64,000 nt of DNA from JADJRH01 sp046351455 (GTDB lineage: Bacteria; Myxococcota_A; Polyangia; Polyangiales; Polyangiaceae). Below the pieces are notes generated by a model. It saw nothing but the letters and a program-made list of their open reading frames with translations. It was not told where the DNA came from and searched no databases. Numbering within the stretch: position 1 is the first letter of the stretch; every line of letters begins with the position of its first letter. Position numbers and translations under genes: made by a program. The DNA lies in assembly GCA_046351455.1 (NCBI GenBank), contig JAXLYM010000010.1:248001-312000 (forward strand), read 5' to 3'. Shown here in pieces: positions 25,908 to 35,297 of this stretch.

Positions 25908-28358
25908 TCAGTGGCGGATCGTCATCTTGATCGGGTCCGCGTAGCGGCGGAGCTCGTCGGTGTAATAGAGGTAGGCCTGCGAGGCGGGCGCGGTGTACGT
26001 GCCCGGCACCGACGCGAGGAGATCGATGTCGAAGGTCTTGTGTCCCTTCGGCGCCATGCCGCGGAAATAGAGGATCACCTCGCGTTCGCGCGTCTCGTAG
26101 AAGTCGACGAGGCCCTTCTTCTTCAGCTCGTCCAATTGCCACTTCTGCTGTTCGAGGCCGCCCGGCACGCCGACGCGCGCGAGCACCATGGGGAGCGCGT
26201 TCCCGGTGAGGTTCGCGACATCCACCTTGACCTTGACGCTGTCGCCGACCTTCGCGTCCTTCGGCGCCGTCACGCTCACCTGGACAGCCCCCTTCGCCGC
26301 GGAGTTGGGCTTCACGGTGCGATAGGCCACCTTGACGGCGTACGGCAGCTTGAGGTCCTTCATCCCCGGCGCGCTGAGGGCGATCGTGTTCTTTCCGGAC
26401 TTCAGATCCGCGGCGAACCCCGTCAATTTCAGCTCGGTGGTCGTCTTCGGATCCACCTTGAGGTTGTAGGCCTTTCCGTTGATCGTCATGGTCAGTGTTC
26501 CTTCCGGCACACTGCCGCCGTCCGTCGCCTTCGTGATGGCGCGCAGCGCGAGCACGGTCGCCTGCGTCGAGCCGAAGGTGCCGGAGCCCTTGCGCTGCTC
26601 TTCGAGCCACGAGATCGCCTTGCGGGCGGCCGCTTTCTGCTCGGTGTCGCCGCGCTGGAGGGCGAGCGCCGCGAGCGACGTCGTCTCCACGGTGAGGGCC
26701 TGTCCGCCGGACTGCGTGATGGACTCCGCCGCTCCCGGGAAGCCGCCGTCCTTGTCCTGCTTGCCCGCGAGCTTCTTCATCGCGGCCTTCGTCGCCTCGG
26801 AGTCGGGCCGGGCCGCCGCGAGGGCGCTCGCCGCGAGGCCGAGGATGTACGGGTCGTCCGACGACTTGGACAGCTTGACCACGTAGTCGAGCTCGGTGTC
26901 CATGTCCTTCTCGCCGGCCTCCGCGAGGGCCCACGTGATGTACGCGTTCGTCGTCTCGTCCTTCGCGCGGCCGAAGCTGTCGAGCGCCTTCGAGTTGCGC
27001 TGATAACCACCCTTGCCGTCGCGCCGCGTCTTCAGCCACGCTCGGGTGCGATTGACCATCTCCTGGTCGACGCCTTTGTACACCTGCGCCATGTCGACGA
27101 ACTCGAGCAGACCGTACGCGGAGAGCGCCTCGTGCCCCGGGTTCTCGCCGAACCACTCGTAGCCCTTCGACGCCGTCTCGTACCCCGCGAGCCGCTTGTA
27201 GCCGCGCTCCAAGAGGCCGTCGATGTTGGCCTTCGTCTCCGGATCCGGGTCCGCGGCCTTCTTCAGGTAACTGGCCACCATCACGTTGGGATAGTTGGTG
27301 GAGGACGTCTGTTCGAAGCAGCCGCTCGGCTCCTGGAGCATGCCTTTCGCGGCGGCGACGAGCGTGGCTTTCGGCGTCGGGAAGAACTCGATGCTCGCCG
27401 TCACGGTGCCGTTGATGGGGTCCGCGAGATCGATCGTCTCGTTCGCGGCGGCGCTGCCGGTGAGCGTGCCGGCGGCGTTCTCTTCGCGCGGGAAGCCGGC
27501 CGGGACGACGCGCAGCGTGCGCTCCATGGAGTCGGTGAGGTGCCCGCCCTCGGCCGAGAGCGCGAGCTTGCCGTCCGCGGCGTTCTCCCCGTTTCCGTGC
27601 ACGTCGAGCGCGTAATAGACAGTCTTGTTCTGCTGCGGATCGAGGTGCACCTTCGAGGACAGCGGGTCCTTCGACGACAGCGCCGGCCCCACGAGCGCGC
27701 TCACGTTCGCGTCGATGCCGCGGAAGGTGCCGTTCGTGATGACGACGGGCAGCTCCACGACGTCGCCGCTCGTCACTTCGAGAGGCAGCTTCGCGGCGAG
27801 GGAGACTGGCAGTTTGGAGCCGACCACGGAGTCGCCGCGACCGGCGTAACCGCCGCCGAAGCCCTCGGCCGTCGCGCGGAAAGAGGTCACCGCGTCGGAC
27901 AGGTAGAAGCTGACGGTGGCCTTCCCCTGACTGTCTGTCTGGAGGGAGGGTTTCCAGAAGATGGTCTCTCGGAAATCGGTCCTCGGACCATCGTAGTTGG
28001 GGTCGTACGTGGGGGCCGGGAATTCGCGGACGGGGGCCCACATCGGCTGCTGCTGGGCCTCCATCTTTTCTCCGGCGATGGCCATCGGCTTGGCGGCGGG
28101 CGCGTCGGCCTCTTCGTCGGCGACGGCGAGCGGCGCGGGCTCGGCCGGGGGCGCGGCCATCGGAGCGGCCATGTCGCCCATCGCCATCGGCGCGGGGGCG
28201 CCGGCCATCGCGGCGGGCGCTTCCGCGGGGGCCTGGCTCGCGCCGCACGCGCCGGCGAGCACGAGGACGGGCCAGATCAGCCAGCCGCGGTGGGACAGGA
28301 GGAGGAGTCGCGGGCGGCTCGTGGCGCCCCGTCGATGAGAGCGTTGCTCGGTGGGCAT
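25908..28358 (-). CDS. Alpha-2-macroglobulin C-terminal half with thioester domain, lipoprotein
   Basis: 816-residue probable lipoprotein: a membrane segment then LVLAGACGA lipobox, an Ala/Pro/Met-rich linker to about residue 110, then FRETIFWKPSLQTD, the start of the A2M (MG7-like) domain. The thioester site is PSGCFEQTSSTNYP (Cys and Gln intact, C-F-E-Q) near residue 346, set in the helical thioester-domain barrel; beta domains with PMVLARVGVPGG and a receptor-binding-like end follow. The thioester should bond covalently to a trapped protease. It lacks the MG1-MG6 half and bait region of a full protein; the next gene supplies the former. Start ATG 28358 has GAGAGGA just upstream. Confidence 0.85.
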   Translation of the reverse strand: MPTEQRSHRRGATSRPRLLLLSHRGWLIWPVLVLAGACGASQAPAEAPAAMAGAPAPMAMGDMAAPMAAPPAEPAPLAVADEEADAPAAKPMAIAGEKMEAQQQPMWAPVREFPAPTYDPNYDGPRTDFRETIFWKPSLQTDSQGKATVSFYLSDAVTSFRATAEGFGGGYAGRGDSVVGSKLPVSLAAKLPLEVTSGDVVELPVVITNGTFRGIDANVSALVGPALSSKDPLSSKVHLDPQQNKTVYYALDVHGNGENAADGKLALSAEGGHLTDSMERTLRVVPAGFPREENAAGTLTGSAAANETIDLADPINGTVTASIEFFPTPKATLVAAAKGMLQEPSGCFEQTSSTNYPNVMVASYLKKAADPDPETKANIDGLLERGYKRLAGYETASKGYEWFGENPGHEALSAYGLLEFVDMAQVYKGVDQEMVNRTRAWLKTRRDGKGGYQRNSKALDSFGRAKDETTNAYITWALAEAGEKDMDTELDYVVKLSKSSDDPYILGLAASALAAARPDSEATKAAMKKLAGKQDKDGGFPGAAESITQSGGQALTVETTSLAALALQRGDTEQKAAARKAISWLEEQRKGSGTFGSTQATVLALRAITKATDGGSVPEGTLTMTINGKAYNLKVDPKTTTELKLTGFAADLKSGKNTIALSAPGMKDLKLPYAVKVAYRTVKPNSAAKGAVQVSVTAPKDAKVGDSVKVKVDVANLTGNALPMVLARVGVPGGLEQQKWQLDELKKKGLVDFYETREREVILYFRGMAPKGHKTFDIDLLASVPGTYTAPASQAYLYYTDELRRYADPIKMTIRH

Positions 28359-28425
28359 AGGGTCCTCTCGGTGCGGCGCAGCGCACGGCGCAGAAACGCG
28401 GCGTCCGAGAGTACCTTACGGAGAT

Positions 28426-28929
28426 TTATTCCGCGCCGGGCTTCGCGTGCCGCCTGCGACAGGCGAAGCCGACCGCGTTCAGCGCGAGGACGGCGACCGC
28501 GAGGACCGCGCCGGCGCCGAGCCCCGAGGCGGGCCCTTCGGGGTTCGCGTACGAGCAAGAGACGGCCTCGTGCGGCTGCTCGATGGTGCGCGCGATCGGC
28601 GGATCCGAGGCTCCGTCCGGCGCGGCCACGCAATCGCCGGGGTCGTCCGCGTCGGCGTCCGCGGCGCGCACGCAGATCTGTTGATCCGCGCAGTCGTCGT
28701 CGCTCATGCAGCCGTACGCCACGATCTGCGCTGCGGCGGCGGTCTCGCCTTCGGCGCAGGCGCCGCCGATCTCCGTCGGCTGCGGATCCGGACACCCGGC
28801 GAGCGCGGTGGACGGCGCCGAGAACGCGAGCCCGAGCGCGACGAGGATCGCTCCTTTTGCGACAGCCGCTCTCCAGAATGAGACGCCGTCGTGAGGATTC
28901 GAAGTGCCCAGTGCGATGGAGCGAGTCAT
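28426..28929 (-). CDS. Secreted Cys-rich protein with C-terminal anchor
   Basis: 167-residue protein. Residues 1-44 are a long signal peptide (AILVALGLAFSAPSTALAG). The mature part has cysteines in AGCPDPQ, GGACAEGE, YGCMSDDDCADQQICV and DCVAAP, recalling short Dickkopf/EGF-like disulfide modules. The C-terminus is a membrane helix (GAGAVLAVAVLALNAVGFAC) with an RRRH basic stop, similar in layout to MYXO-CTERM proteins. ATG 28929 is chosen because GGAGG lies 7 nt upstream; the frame extends to 28965. It lies upstream of the alpha-2-macroglobulin pair on the same strand with a 67-nt gap and might be transcribed with it. Confidence 0.7.
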   Translation of the reverse strand: MTRSIALGTSNPHDGVSFWRAAVAKGAILVALGLAFSAPSTALAGCPDPQPTEIGGACAEGETAAAAQIVAYGCMSDDDCADQQICVRAADADADDPGDCVAAPDGASDPPIARTIEQPHEAVSCSYANPEGPASGLGAGAVLAVAVLALNAVGFACRRRHAKPGAE

Positions 28930-29002
28930 GCCGCGACCTCCGGAGAGGCCGTGTGCATCGAACATGCCGGTCGCCGCCGGGAGGACGGAGGACGGGAGTC
29001 TG

Positions 29003-30490
29003 TCAGGGCCCTTGTTCGAGCGGCGGGACGATGGCGATGCGGGTGGCCGTCTTCGCGTGGATCCGCACCGGCGCGCGGCCTTCCATCATGAGCGGGGCCT
29101 GCGTCGCGGACCATGCGCCGTCGCGCTCGACCTCGACGGTGCCGCGCAGCGCGAAGGCGAACGCCTGCCCCTCGAACGTCTCGGCCTGTCCCGCCTCCAG
29201 CTCGCGGTGCGACGCGCGGCCGATCCACGCGGCGCGCGCCTCTCGATCGAGGTGCTCGTAGCGGCCGGACGCGCGGATGAAATCGTCGAACACGCGGGCG
29301 GCGAACGCCTTCCAGATGGCCTCTCGGAGCGCGGGCTCGTCCTTCATCAGCGCGAGCAATGCGCGGCGCGGGACGCGGACCACCGTGCACGGGGTGGCCG
29401 TGCGGATCGAGGCCGTGCGCGTCGAGCCGCTGAGCACCGCGATCTCCCCGAACACCGAGCCCTTGTCGAGCTCGTCGATCACCAGCTCTTCGCCGCGCGG
29501 CCCGGAGAGCACGTACACCGCGCCTCGCGCGAGCACGAACAGGTCCTCTCCGGGGTCGCCTTCGCGCAGCAGGAACTGGCCCGGACGCAGCCCCACGACC
29601 TCCGCCGAGGCCACGAGCGCGTCGAAGCTCTGCCGGCCGAGGCCCGCGAACAGGCTCACCGTCCCGAGCAGCTTGCGCACCTCCATCGGCCGGAGGAGCT
29701 GCGATCCGATCGGCAGTCGGTGCGTGAAGATCTTCAACTCGTCGACCCACAGATCGGCCTTGGCGCGCGTGATGTGCGCGGCGGCGCGGAGCATCTCCGG
29801 GAGCCGCAGCGGCAGCAGCGTCACGAGCCCGTGCCCGTCCACGTAGCCGGGATTCTGCGCGATGAAGAAGCGCGCTGCGGGCCTGTCGCAGTGCCGCCAA
29901 TAGCGCCTCTCCACGTCCGTCTCGCGCGTGATCCAGCCCACGTCGCGCACGAGCGGGTGCGCCGGATCGACCACGGGAATGCCGAATTCGTCCGCCAGCT
30001 CCCCCATGAACTGCAGGATGTCCGGCGGCGTCTCGTTGCCGGCGCTCGGGTAGAGCGAGGTGCCGTATTTGGCGAACAGCGAATAACTCGATGGGTGCAC
30101 GAGCGAGCCCAGGTAAAACACGGGGCGTCCCGGGTGCGCGACGAGGTACTCGATGATCTTGCGGAGACCGAAGTTCACGCTCGCGTTGCGGCCGCGGTAC
30201 GCACGGAGGGTGCCGGCCTCGGCGCGGAAGACGGCGGTCATCTCGCCGCGCAGGCGCCGCTCGAAGACGTGGAGCGCGAGGTAGCCGACGATGGCGTTGT
30301 CCTCTCCCCGATAGAGCAGGATCCAGGTCAGCTCTGCCTTGGAGTCGACGACGTATTTGACGAACGCTTGTTTCTCGACGCCGTCGAAGATCTCGCTGTG
30401 CACGGCGTAGAGCCCGTCGATGAGGGCGCTCCGCTCGGAGGGCGAGAGCTTCTTGGGGACGACGACCTCGGTGGAGGTGACTCGGCTCAC
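29003..30490 (-). CDS. GNAT-like domain fused to a cyclic nucleotide-binding domain
   Basis: 495-residue cytoplasmic protein. The N-terminal ~230 residues look like an acyltransferase-type (GNAT-like) fold (IVGYLALHVFERRLRGEMTA, then YRGRNASVNFGLRKIIEYL), but no firm family match is claimed. Residues ~285-405 are a cyclic nucleotide-binding domain: LFAGLGRQSFDALVASAEVV, PGQFLLREGDPGEDLFVLAR, GSVFGEIAVLSGSTRTASIR carries the phosphate-binding cassette (FGEIAxLxxxxRTASI). The design suggests a cAMP- or cGMP-controlled modifying enzyme. The start is GTG 30490, overlapping the stop of the ArsC-like gene (GTGA), so the two are coupled. Confidence 0.7.
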   Translation of the reverse strand: MSRVTSTEVVVPKKLSPSERSALIDGLYAVHSEIFDGVEKQAFVKYVVDSKAELTWILLYRGEDNAIVGYLALHVFERRLRGEMTAVFRAEAGTLRAYRGRNASVNFGLRKIIEYLVAHPGRPVFYLGSLVHPSSYSLFAKYGTSLYPSAGNETPPDILQFMGELADEFGIPVVDPAHPLVRDVGWITRETDVERRYWRHCDRPAARFFIAQNPGYVDGHGLVTLLPLRLPEMLRAAAHITRAKADLWVDELKIFTHRLPIGSQLLRPMEVRKLLGTVSLFAGLGRQSFDALVASAEVVGLRPGQFLLREGDPGEDLFVLARGAVYVLSGPRGEELVIDELDKGSVFGEIAVLSGSTRTASIRTATPCTVVRVPRRALLALMKDEPALREAIWKAFAARVFDDFIRASGRYEHLDREARAAWIGRASHRELEAGQAETFEGQAFAFALRGTVEVERDGAWSATQAPLMMEGRAPVRIHAKTATRIAIVPPLEQGP

Positions 30491-30843
30491 TTCTTTTCCC
30501 CTTCGGCGAAGGTCTTCCACGTCGCCTCGGCGGCGCCGACCGTGGCTTTCTGGCCGTTCCGGACGATGGGAGTCTTGAGGAGGAGCGGGTCTTCGAGGAG
30601 CAGCTCCATCAGCCGTTCGTCGGACGGGCCGAGGTGCTGGAGGCCGCGCTCTTTCACGCGGGGGCTCTGGTCGTCGAAGAGGGCGCGGACGCCGCCGACG
30701 GCGCGCGCGACGCTCGTGAGCTCGCCTTTGGAGAGGCCCTTTTCGCGCAGGTCGACCATCTGGACCTGGATGCGGCGGTCGGCGAAGAACCGTTGGGCCG
30801 CGCGCGTCACCTTGCACTTGACGGTGCCGAAGATCTGGATCAC
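30487..30843 (-). CDS. ArsC/Spx-family thioredoxin-fold protein
   Basis: 118-residue protein of the ArsC/Spx/YffB type. It starts MIQIFGTVKCKVTRAAQRFF with a single Cys in the active loop (CKVTRAA: neither the CxxC of Spx nor the CGTC of typical ArsC) and ends with LLLKTPIVRNGQKATVG, the family's cis-Pro and Arg segment. Arsenate reduction is possible but unproven; no other ars gene is near. Its stop overlaps the GTG start of the cyclic nucleotide-binding gene, and it is divergent from the DUF362 gene with 57 nt between them, which must hold both promoters. Confidence 0.8.
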   Translation of the reverse strand: MIQIFGTVKCKVTRAAQRFFADRRIQVQMVDLREKGLSKGELTSVARAVGGVRALFDDQSPRVKERGLQHLGPSDERLMELLLEDPLLLKTPIVRNGQKATVGAAEATWKTFAEGEKK

Positions 30844-30900
30844 GAGCGGACCTTACCAGGAGCCGCGCGCCGGCAGAAGGCGCCGCGCGGGCGCGCCGAC

Positions 30901-31878
30901 ATGAACGAGAGCCGCACACCGCCCCCCGAGGTCACCGTCCACCGCACGTCCCCGTCGGCGCTCACGGGCGACGTGGACCGCCTGTTCGAGGCGTGCGCCG
31001 CGCCCGCGCTGGACCGCCACAGGCCGGTGTGGATCAAGGTCAATGGCAACTTCAACATCGCCTATCCGGGCTCGAACACGTCGCCCTGGTTCCTGCGCGC
31101 GCTGCTCGCGTCGCTGCGGGACCGCGGCTATCGGGACGTGACGGTGGTGGAGGGCGATCTGCCGGAGTTCCGCGCGGAGGACATGGCGCGCAGCACGGGC
31201 CTCGCGGCGCTGCTGGAGAAGTTCGGCGTCCCGTTCGTGTCGTACGAGCGGATGCCGCGGGACGAATTCGAGCTGCCGCGCGCGCTCGCGGACGTGCAGC
31301 TCCTCAACACGCCGGTGTTCCACACGCACGGCCACGCGACGATCAGCTGCGCGACGAAGAACCTGTTCGGCCTCCTGCCGGTCACGCGGCGGCGATACCA
31401 CACGATCCTGAGCGACAAGCTGCTCGAGCTCGCGGCGCTGGTGCCTTGTGTGACGCTGGTGGACGGGACGGTCGGGTTGGAAGGCGAGAGCACGCGCCGC
31501 GGGGATCCGGTTCGGTGCGATCTGCTGGTGGGCGGGCGCGATCCGGTGGCGATTGACGTGGTGGCGGCTCGGCTCATGGGCTTCGATCCCGAGTCGGTGC
31601 CTCTGTTGCGGATGGCGCTCGACGTCGGCCGGGTGACGCTGGACGTGCCGGTGCGAGGCGATTTCGAGGCGAAAGCGCTCCCGGCGCAGCGCTTCGTGCT
31701 CACGCTGGGCCGGATTCGCAAGACGGTGCACTGGCTGACGGACCACGGCGTCGACGTGGACCCGCTCCTCGCGCTGACCGACGGCCTGCGCGCGACCTGG
31801 CACCGCGTGAATTATCGGCAGAAGAAGCGAAAGCTCGCCGAGGGGCCCTGGCGAGAGTACGAGTCTGCGGGGGCGTGA
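30901..31878 (+). CDS. DUF362 domain protein
   Basis: 325-residue DUF362-family protein. Diagnostic segments are VWIKVNGNFNIAYPGSNTSP, VTVVEGDLPE, LLNTPVFHTHGHATISCATK then NLFGLLP (the conserved Lys-Asn block), and a late DLLVGGRDPVAIDVVAARLMG. The family is widespread and often ferredoxin-linked, but no Fe-S cluster motif is present and its reaction is unknown. ATG 30901 starts just before conserved sequence. The gene after it, 86 nt away, is convergent. Confidence 0.8.
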   Translation: MNESRTPPPEVTVHRTSPSALTGDVDRLFEACAAPALDRHRPVWIKVNGNFNIAYPGSNTSPWFLRALLASLRDRGYRDVTVVEGDLPEFRAEDMARSTGLAALLEKFGVPFVSYERMPRDEFELPRALADVQLLNTPVFHTHGHATISCATKNLFGLLPVTRRRYHTILSDKLLELAALVPCVTLVDGTVGLEGESTRRGDPVRCDLLVGGRDPVAIDVVAARLMGFDPESVPLLRMALDVGRVTLDVPVRGDFEAKALPAQRFVLTLGRIRKTVHWLTDHGVDVDPLLALTDGLRATWHRVNYRQKKRKLAEGPWREYESAGA

Positions 31879-31964
31879 TTGGCAGTTCGAGACGTTTCGT
31901 AACCGCGTGCCAGGGCGCCCGCACGCGAGCGCGGGGCTATCCCGCGACCCATAAAAACATCTGA

Positions 31965-33146
31965 CTAAGAAGCATCCAGTCGTTCGTAGGTCGCCGCATA
32001 GGCACCCACGCTGCGGTCGGGCGCGAACGACGCAACGGCGACCTCTCTCGCGCGCGCGGCCATCTTCGCGCGGAGGGGCGGATCTTCCGCGAGGCGCACG
32101 AGGCCGGCCGCGAGGGCGACGTGATCGTGGAGGCGCACGGCGATGCCGCACTCCCTGTCTTCCAGGAACTCGCGCACGCTGGTCACGTCGAAGGCGACGA
32201 CCGGCGTGCCGCACGAGAGGCTCTCGATCATGCAGCGCGGGAGGCCCTCGTAACGGCTCGCCAGCGCGACGACGTCGCTCGCCTGGTAATAGCGCTCCAC
32301 CCGCGGATCGAAGCCGACGAAGCGCACCTTGCCCGCGGCCACGAGCGGCGCCGCGGCGTCCGCGCAGGCCTTCGCGTACGGGTCGGCCTCGGGGCGGAAA
32401 TCGCCGACGAACGTGACGCGCGCGCCGGGGATGCGGGCGGCGACGATCGGGGCCGTCTGGCGCAGGAAATCGAGCTGGTTCTTCTTCTCGCAGAAGACGC
32501 CGACGTACGCGATCTCGAACGTGGCGTCGTCGATGCCGAGCTCTCTGCGGAGCGCCGCGCGCGCGTCCGGGGCGAGCGGCTTCATGCGATCGAGGTCGAC
32601 CGCGCTGTACACGACCGAGAGGCTCGCCTTGCCGGGGACCCACGGAAACAAGGGCGGGAAGCGCGCGAGCGCCGTCGCCTTCATGTCGTTCGAGAGGCAC
32701 ACGATCTCGTTCGCGAGGTGGTGCGTCGCCTTCCATTTGGCGCCGTACGCGCGGCCCACGTCGAGGATGTCACGCACGTTGAAGAGCACGCGGGCCCCGA
32801 CGGCGCGCGCAGCGGGCGCGGCGAACCAGAAGGCGCGGATGTCGTTCGTGTGCACGACGCGCGCTCCGTGCTTGCGGAGCAGGCGTGCGATGCGGGCGTT
32901 GTAGAGGCCGAGGGTCGCGAAGCGGGCGGCGCGCGTCGGCAAGTGGGCCGCGTTCTCTTCGTCGTCGGGGATGGGCCAGACGTGCACCTCGCACCCGAGA
33001 TCGCGCCAGCGTTTGGTGAAGCGGCTGTCCTTGTCGGTGACGACGACGCGCGGCGCGCGGATGCCGGCGAGGATCTGGGTCACGCTCTCCAGCCCGCCGT
33101 TCGCGAGCGAGCCGGTCTGACAGATCACGTACACGACAGGATTCAC
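31965..33146 (-). CDS. Glycosyltransferase family 4
   Basis: 393-residue GT-B glycosyltransferase using a nucleotide sugar. The N-terminal acceptor domain has a Gly-rich loop (SLANGGLESVTQIL) and VVHTNDIRAFW; the C-terminal donor domain has FEIAYVGVFCEKKNQLDFLR, VRFVGFDPRVERYYQASDVV and the retaining E-x7-E signature in EGLPRCMIESLSCGTPVVAFD (first 20 residues shown: EGLPRCMIESLSCGTPVVAF). Likely makes a polysaccharide or surface glycan; acceptor and sugar are unknown. No membrane helix. It is alone, not in a polysaccharide cluster. Confidence 0.88.
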   Translation of the reverse strand: MNPVVYVICQTGSLANGGLESVTQILAGIRAPRVVVTDKDSRFTKRWRDLGCEVHVWPIPDDEENAAHLPTRAARFATLGLYNARIARLLRKHGARVVHTNDIRAFWFAAPAARAVGARVLFNVRDILDVGRAYGAKWKATHHLANEIVCLSNDMKATALARFPPLFPWVPGKASLSVVYSAVDLDRMKPLAPDARAALRRELGIDDATFEIAYVGVFCEKKNQLDFLRQTAPIVAARIPGARVTFVGDFRPEADPYAKACADAAAPLVAAGKVRFVGFDPRVERYYQASDVVALASRYEGLPRCMIESLSCGTPVVAFDVTSVREFLEDRECGIAVRLHDHVALAAGLVRLAEDPPLRAKMAARAREVAVASFAPDRSVGAYAATYERLDAS

Positions 33147-33277
33147 GACGAACCTCGGATGCGCCGCGACGAGCGCTCATTCAGGCCGAAACGAAGGGCG
33201 CGCGAGGGTACCAACGGCGTCGCCTTTCGCAAGCGACGATGTGACGAGGGTCGCGTTACCGATATAGTCGGCGCGCG

Positions 33278-34300
33278 ATGTGGGAGCCTTTCGAGCGCGC
33301 GGCGAAGAACCTCGGCCTGGCATTTCGTGTGGCGCCGGGCCTGACGGGGTCGGGCGAGGTGACGGGAGAGCTGGAGGGCCAGCGCGTGCGGACCGTGTGG
33401 AGCGACCGCGCCACCGTCGTGCGCGCCGAGCTGGATCCGCCGCTGGATCTGGGCCTCCACGTGACGTCGAAGGCGTTCGTGACGCTGCCTTCGTTGTCGG
33501 AGCGCGTGCTGCTCGGCGACTCGAACTGGGACGATGAGGTGGTCGCCACCGCGGATGAGGCGGCGCGTGGAGCGACGCTGTTCGAAGGCGATGCGCGGCG
33601 CGCGGTCCTCGGCGTGAACGCGAGCAGCATCGGGTTCCTGGTGACGGACGAGCGTGTGGATTCGTACGCGTTGCAGTACGACACGGGCGCGCTGGAGTCG
33701 GCGTTGCAGCGCGTGGCGCGGGTGGCGGCGTTGATCCATCAAGGGCGCGCGTCGATCCCGCCGCCGTCGGTGCTGGCGGCGCACGCCGAAGCGCTGGCGA
33801 CGCTCGCGCGAGAGCGTGGCCTGACGCACGAGAGGACGCCTCTTCGTTTGAGCGGCGCGCTCGGCCCCGCGCGCGTCACGGTGCAGTTCACGCGGGAGGC
33901 GCGCGGCGCGTTCGACCTCCGCGTGCGCGCGGAGCCGCTGGAGGGATCGCTCGGCGCCGGCGTGCGCATCCGTCGCGAGACGCTCGTGGATCGCGTGCGG
34001 AAGATCGCGGGGTACCAGGATCTGCGCACGGGCGACGCGGCGTTCGATCCGATGTTTCTGGTGCAGGCAGAGGACGAGGCGCGCGCGGTGGCGGCGCTGG
34101 ACGCGGACGTGCGGGCGCTCTTGTTGGAGCTGGCGCGGCGCTTCGACGAGGTGGAGATCGACGAGGCCGGCATCACGGCGCGGGGTCCGGCGCGGCAGTG
34201 TCCGGCGGCGGAGATCGTCAGTTTGATCGAGGCGTCGACAACCGTTGTCGACCGCATTGCGCGGGCGAGCGCGGCGGAGGTGCGCGGGCCGTATCGCTGA
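33278..34300 (+). CDS. Hypothetical protein, conserved layout
   Basis: 340-residue soluble protein; no family recognised. The N-terminal half (FERAAKNLGLAFRVAPGLTG, GELEGQRVRTVWSDRATVVR) and a later stretch (LRLSGALGPARVTVQFTREA, FDLRVRAEPLEG) look alike, pointing to an internal duplication of a beta-sheet-containing domain; each is followed by a helical segment. No signal peptide, membrane helix or catalytic motif. The epimerase gene starts 47 nt after its stop on the same strand, so they may be co-transcribed. Confidence 0.65.
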   Translation: MWEPFERAAKNLGLAFRVAPGLTGSGEVTGELEGQRVRTVWSDRATVVRAELDPPLDLGLHVTSKAFVTLPSLSERVLLGDSNWDDEVVATADEAARGATLFEGDARRAVLGVNASSIGFLVTDERVDSYALQYDTGALESALQRVARVAALIHQGRASIPPPSVLAAHAEALATLARERGLTHERTPLRLSGALGPARVTVQFTREARGAFDLRVRAEPLEGSLGAGVRIRRETLVDRVRKIAGYQDLRTGDAAFDPMFLVQAEDEARAVAALDADVRALLLELARRFDEVEIDEAGITARGPARQCPAAEIVSLIEASTTVVDRIARASAAEVRGPYR

Positions 34301-34347
34301 GGCGAAAGGGACGGGCCTTCCGCCGAGGGTTGGAGTAGCATCGGCGC

Positions 34348-35214
34348 ATGTTCGAAACCCAGCAGATCGATGGGCCTCCGCACCTTGTCGAGCTCCGCGA
34401 CACCGCGGCCGGATCTCTGGCGGTCCTGGCGCCGAACCGCGGCGGCATGTTGACGCGCTTCAAGGTCGGGGACGTGGATGTCCTGTTCCTGGACGACGTG
34501 TCGTTCGCACAGGCCCCCACAAGCGTGCGCGGCGGCATCCCGGTGCTGTTCCCCTCCCCTGGTCAGCTCACGAATGATCGGTGGCACCGCGAGGGCCGGG
34601 AGGGCCGCCTGCGCCGGCACGGTTTCGCCCGGGATTTGCCGTGGACGGTCGTGCGAACGGATACGAACGGCGCGGCCAGCGCGACGCTGCGGTTGCATTC
34701 GAGCGACGCGACTCGGCAGGATTACCCGTTCCACTTCGATCTGAACTACACGTACACGCTGGTGGGCAGCGCGCTCACGATCGAGCAGCGCATCGAGAAC
34801 GCGGGCCACCACATGATGCCTTTCGCGGCGGGCCTGCACCCGTACTTCCACGTGCGAGAGTCGGAGAAGGCGGACGCGGAGATCGTCACGAGCGCCGCGC
34901 ACGCCTGGGACAACGTGGGAAAGCAGGAGATCACGCTGGGGGACGACATCGACTTGACGCAGCCCGAGGTCGACTTGCACCTGCACGATCACGGCAGCGG
35001 AGAGGCGACGTTGAAGTGGGCGGGCAAGTCGGTGACGGTGACGACCGGCGACGACATGACTCGATGGGTCGTGTGGACGCTGGCCGGCTGGGACTTCGTC
35101 TGTCTGGAGCCGTGGACGAGCCCGGGCGACGCGCTGAACACGGGAGAGCGGCTGATCGTGCTGGGCCCCGGTGAGGTGAAGTCGCTCGTGACGAAGATCG
35201 AATTCAAGCGCTGA
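34348..35214 (+). CDS. Aldose 1-epimerase family (mutarotase-like)
   Basis: 288-residue beta-sandwich epimerase, probably interconverting sugar anomers, possibly a hexose 6-phosphate. Family marks are LAPNRGGMLTRFKVGDVDVL, IPVLFPSPGQLTND, the substrate-binding RRHGFARDLPW with the His, HFDLNYTYTL, AAGLHPYFHVRES with the second His, and a late FVCLEPWTSPGDALN with the catalytic-type Glu. Length is normal and there is no signal peptide. It is ~16 kb from glucokinase, so no pathway operon is implied. Confidence 0.88.
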   Translation: MFETQQIDGPPHLVELRDTAAGSLAVLAPNRGGMLTRFKVGDVDVLFLDDVSFAQAPTSVRGGIPVLFPSPGQLTNDRWHREGREGRLRRHGFARDLPWTVVRTDTNGAASATLRLHSSDATRQDYPFHFDLNYTYTLVGSALTIEQRIENAGHHMMPFAAGLHPYFHVRESEKADAEIVTSAAHAWDNVGKQEITLGDDIDLTQPEVDLHLHDHGSGEATLKWAGKSVTVTTGDDMTRWVVWTLAGWDFVCLEPWTSPGDALNTGERLIVLGPGEVKSLVTKIEFKR

Positions 35215-35297
35215 CGCGCTCGGGGGGGCGCGGCGTGAGGGGGCTTTACCGGGGATCGTGACGCAGGTAGGGTGGGGCCGATCGAGGACGTGAAGAG

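Noticed and set aside
24250..28386. A single fused protein covering both alpha-2-macroglobulin genes in one reverse frame
   Set aside because: The first ~800 codons are Arg-rich shadow of the other frame. The true N-terminal half starts at ATG 25887 with its own signal peptide and ribosome-binding site.
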